The translations under genes were made by a program, and so were the position numbers. The notes beneath the pieces are model-generated. The model worked only from the letters and a program-made list of their open reading frames with translations, did not search any database and was not told where the DNA came from. Positions 61,611 to 64,000 of a stretch of DNA of 64,000 nt are shown here, one piece after another. Numbering within the stretch: the first letter of the stretch is position 1; every line of letters starts with the position of its first letter. The stretch comes from an uncultured Lachnospiraceae bacterium (GTDB lineage: Bacteria; Bacillota; Clostridia; Lachnospirales; Lachnospiraceae): NCBI GenBank assembly GCA_910577115.1, contig CAJTMC010000011.1:33115-97114 (forward strand), read 5' to 3'.

Positions 61611-63188
61611 TTAACGCCCCCTCGTCCTCTCAACCTGACCAAAAATTGAAATTCCTTTAACTACATCATATTTGTCGATATCCTGAGATGGACTATCTTC
61701 TTTACTTGCAGGCTTAATGTCAATTTTATCAATGGTTGATTTGATTTCCTTAATTTTGTCTTTTAGTGTACTCGAAATGGATTTTGTTTCTTTCACTGAT
61801 TTCAACAAATCTTCTGTTGTAATGATATCTTTACCGTCGATAAATGCCATCTCAATTGTGTCCTTAACAACAGCCTCTAAATCAGCACCATTAAACCCAT
61901 CTGTTTCTTTTATCAGTGCGATTGAATCTATGCCCTTATGCCATCTCTTCCGCTTTTTCAAATGAATATCAAGTATCTTTCTTCGCTCCTCACCATTCGG
62001 CAAATCAACAAAAAATAATTCATCAAAACGTCCTTTTCTCAAAAATTCCGGAGGCATCCTCGAAATATCATTTGCTGTCGCAACGATAAAAACAGTATTT
62101 TCTTTTTCCTGCATCCATGTCAGAAACTGCCCGAATAGTCTTGTGGTAACATCACTACCGCCACCATCACTACCAACACCGGAAAATGCCTTTTCAATTT
62201 CATCAATCCAAAGGACACAGGGACTTATTGCTTCTGAAAGTTTTAATGCCTTACGCATATTTTCTTCTGATTCTCCGACATATTTACCAAGAAGCCTGCC
62301 TACATCAAGACGCACCAATGGAATTTGAAATAAACCTGCTGTCGCCTTTGCTGTTAGGCTCTTACCACAGCCTGGCATACCAATAATCATAATTCCTTTT
62401 GGCACATCAACACCGAACTTAATCGCCTTATCTAAATTCTCAAATACTTTTGCTTTTCTAGTAAGCCATTCCTTCAGGTTTTCAAGACCGCCGATATCGT
62501 CAATTTTTTCTGTAAAATGAACAAGTTCAAGCATTCCTGATTTTTTTATAAACTGTTCTTTTTCCTTTAATATTAGCATTTTATCGTCCTGATCAATACA
62601 CCCACCATCCTGATATGCCAAGTTTAAAATCTGCTTAATCTGAAACTCATTCAATCCTTTAAATGAAAGTGCAATATCATTAATTGTTTCCTGATTAACA
62701 ATAATATCCATATCAGATATAAAATCATTAATAATACCAAGTATCTCACTGGTTATTGGTAACGGAACATCAAAAATAGTAATATAGTTTTCAAGTTCGT
62801 GAGGGATTACTGTTATTTCTGAGAGGATAAATATTGTAGTATTGTAATTATCATTATATAAATTATTCTCTGCAATCCTTTTTAAAAGGGCAATAATCTT
62901 TGGATTATTTAACTCTCCATGAACATCTTTCAACACAAGGAATGTATCTTGTTCAAATCCATCATCCATTGTAAGTTTAAGAAACCGTTCTAAATCACAT
63001 TCCTTCATAGGACTCTTTGTTTTAAAATCCACTAAGCCAAGCGCATTATTGAACTCTACACATTTCACATTTTCTCCAACGTGTTCAATAGCATCATCTA
63101 TTACCTTGAAATCGAAATGATTAATATAAATAATCGGATGCAAAGCATCTATGTAAGAAGCTAAAATATTGACTGTACTTCTTTTCAA
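61611..63188 (-). CDS. Ycf46-type AAA+ ATPase
   Basis: The 525-residue protein matches the Ycf46 architecture: an N-terminal degenerate P-loop-like domain (residues ~1-200), then DDIGGLENLKEWLTRK, Walker A GMPGCGKS (270-277), LVRLDVGRLLGKYVGESEE, Walker B LWIDE (327-330), sensor VATAND (369-374) and LRKGRFDELFF with the arginine finger region. The C-terminus adds a charged ~60-residue tail. Ycf46 ATPases are best known from cyanobacteria and plastids; bacterial roles are poorly known. It is flanked tightly by two unknown genes (3 nt each side). Confidence 0.88.
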   Translation of the reverse strand: MKRSTVNILASYIDALHPIIYINHFDFKVIDDAIEHVGENVKCVEFNNALGLVDFKTKSPMKECDLERFLKLTMDDGFEQDTFLVLKDVHGELNNPKIIALLKRIAENNLYNDNYNTTIFILSEITVIPHELENYITIFDVPLPITSEILGIINDFISDMDIIVNQETINDIALSFKGLNEFQIKQILNLAYQDGGCIDQDDKMLILKEKEQFIKKSGMLELVHFTEKIDDIGGLENLKEWLTRKAKVFENLDKAIKFGVDVPKGIMIIGMPGCGKSLTAKATAGLFQIPLVRLDVGRLLGKYVGESEENMRKALKLSEAISPCVLWIDEIEKAFSGVGSDGGGSDVTTRLFGQFLTWMQEKENTVFIVATANDISRMPPEFLRKGRFDELFFVDLPNGEERRKILDIHLKKRKRWHKGIDSIALIKETDGFNGADLEAVVKDTIEMAFIDGKDIITTEDLLKSVKETKSISSTLKDKIKEIKSTIDKIDIKPASKEDSPSQDIDKYDVVKGISIFGQVERTRGR

Positions 63189-63191
63189 TTC

Positions 63192-63890
63192 TTACACCTC
63201 CATATACAGCAACTGATGAGTTGAATAATTACTTTTATAATCTATACCATCAATAATAACAAATTTATTTTTAATATCTGCACTGCTTAAATCACCACCA
63301 GATAAACCTGAAGAACGGACAAAGTCGCCACTACCCATACTAATGATCATATACTTCTTTCCTTTTGGTTCAAGGTCTTTCCAATAACCTTCTGTAGTGC
63401 CAGCAAAAGACACAAGATTTTCTCCAAGTTCTTTTCTAAACATATCTGATGTAATCATTAAACAAATTTGGTCAAACATCTCGTCCTTATCCGCATCAAT
63501 TTCTGTGTCATAAGTGATTGTTCCATCTTCGTTTTTTGTTTCAATTGGCAAAAAGTAATTTCGTGAATGCCCATTCATAAGAAAACACATAATTGCTAAT
63601 GAAGATTCTTCAGTTAATTCATAAAATAAATCCCTATAATTAAGCTTCAAAACCCACGAATAATTAGATACCATCTCCGTAATAGCCGCTTTTATTATAG
63701 CTACATCATTTGGGTGTTGCAAAATATTATCGACAAGCTGATTATATCCTTTTTCGTAATCTTCAATAATATTCCTGATTTTATAGTTGTCCTTTTCATA
63801 GATTGAATACAGTTCTTGTCTTTCTTTTAAATATTCAAGAATATAAACACTTTCTTCAATTTTCTTGTCGTCACTAATAACATCACCACT
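63192..63890 (-). pseudogene. First gene of the AAA+ cassette, start codon lost
   Basis: The open frame has 232 codons of protein-like sequence (ESVYILEYLKERQELYSIY ... NDVAIIKAAITEMVSNYSW ... YMIISMGSGDFVRSS) but no ATG, GTG or TTG before residue 57, and a TAA lies directly upstream (63891-63893). A TTG at 63722 has no RBS and would drop the N-terminal helices. The simplest reading is that the 5' end was cut off by an insertion at about 63891. No family recognised; it ends 3 nt before the ATPase, in the same operon. Confidence 0.55.
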
Positions 63891-64000
63891 TTACAAGTTT
63901 TTAATAAAAAAATATCGTACAGGACTTTCCAATGTATAATAAGTTTACGACAACAATTACAAAGGAAAGTGATCCCATACGATAAACTCATTATACAACA
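63891..64000 (+). mobile_element. Possible left edge of an insertion element
   Basis: Beyond 63890 the coding pattern of the cassette stops abruptly. On the plus strand an AT-rich region with TATAAT (63935-63940) leads to AAAGGAAA and GTG 63969, opening VIPYDKLIIQ and running off the window. This looks like the start of an inserted transposase unit, but the identity rests only on the disruption and on orientation. Confidence 0.35.

Overview
The window looks like chromosome from a low-GC, Gram-positive anaerobe of the Clostridia, most likely family Lachnospiraceae. The clues are a DAP dehydrogenase (ddh), class III ribonucleotide reductase, a class B sortase with an LPxTG-like surface protein, a DUF975 membrane protein, a Cys-type formate dehydrogenase, glycogen and uronate catabolism, and AGGAGG-type ribosome binding sites. 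This is inferred from gene content; no rRNA, tRNA or CRISPR array was seen. Most genes lie on the minus strand.

Positions 1-14640 are mainly housekeeping. They hold a TPP-riboswitch-controlled thiamine operon (degenerate tenA, then thiE running off the left edge), tex, a DUF975 protein with ddh, a zinc-ribbon membrane protein, prfB with its programmed +1 frameshift, secA, a Uma2 nuclease-fold gene, and pyrF downstream of an nrdD fused to a redoxin domain under a NrdR-type control region. Positions 14640-34120 are carbohydrate metabolism. A maltodextrin operon (malE-malF-malG-malQ-lacI-TPR lipoprotein) sits behind a 12-bp-periodic operator array; then come ugd, a lacI-glgP pair behind two perfect GAAAACGTTTTC operators, a sortase B with its probable substrate, glgX and kduI. 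A colicin-type immunity-like gene sits upstream of kduI. Positions 34150-37000 hold a divergent cre-bearing control region, a LacI regulator and uxaC, which together with kduI indicate pectin/uronate use.

Positions 37060-42000 carry an HxlR/cupin regulator pair divergent from two radical SAM genes (the second internally deleted), a YgjP-type metallopeptidase and a HipA-like kinase/DUF3037 pair. Positions 42036-52309 are one long co-directional run: glycosyltransferase, hybrid histidine kinase, metN-metI without metQ, then a DUF4358 lipoprotein, MBOAT acyltransferase and DHHW/AlgX-like protein (a surface O-acylation module), and a GH2 hydrolase. Positions 52374-57220 hold a two-gene formate dehydrogenase cluster with strong hairpins in its intergenic regions and a Rex-like site upstream.

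The right end (57424-64000) is an accessory island. It has a frameshifted Uma2 pseudogene, a RelE/Phd-type toxin-antitoxin pair with an operator over its promoter, an IS transposase remnant with a nonsense codon, and a tight three-gene cassette: a 5'-interrupted novel protein, a Ycf46-type AAA+ ATPase, and a protein joining a possible PD-(D/E)XK-like motif to a glycine-zipper tail. That cassette is the best candidate here for an undescribed, possibly defence-related, system.
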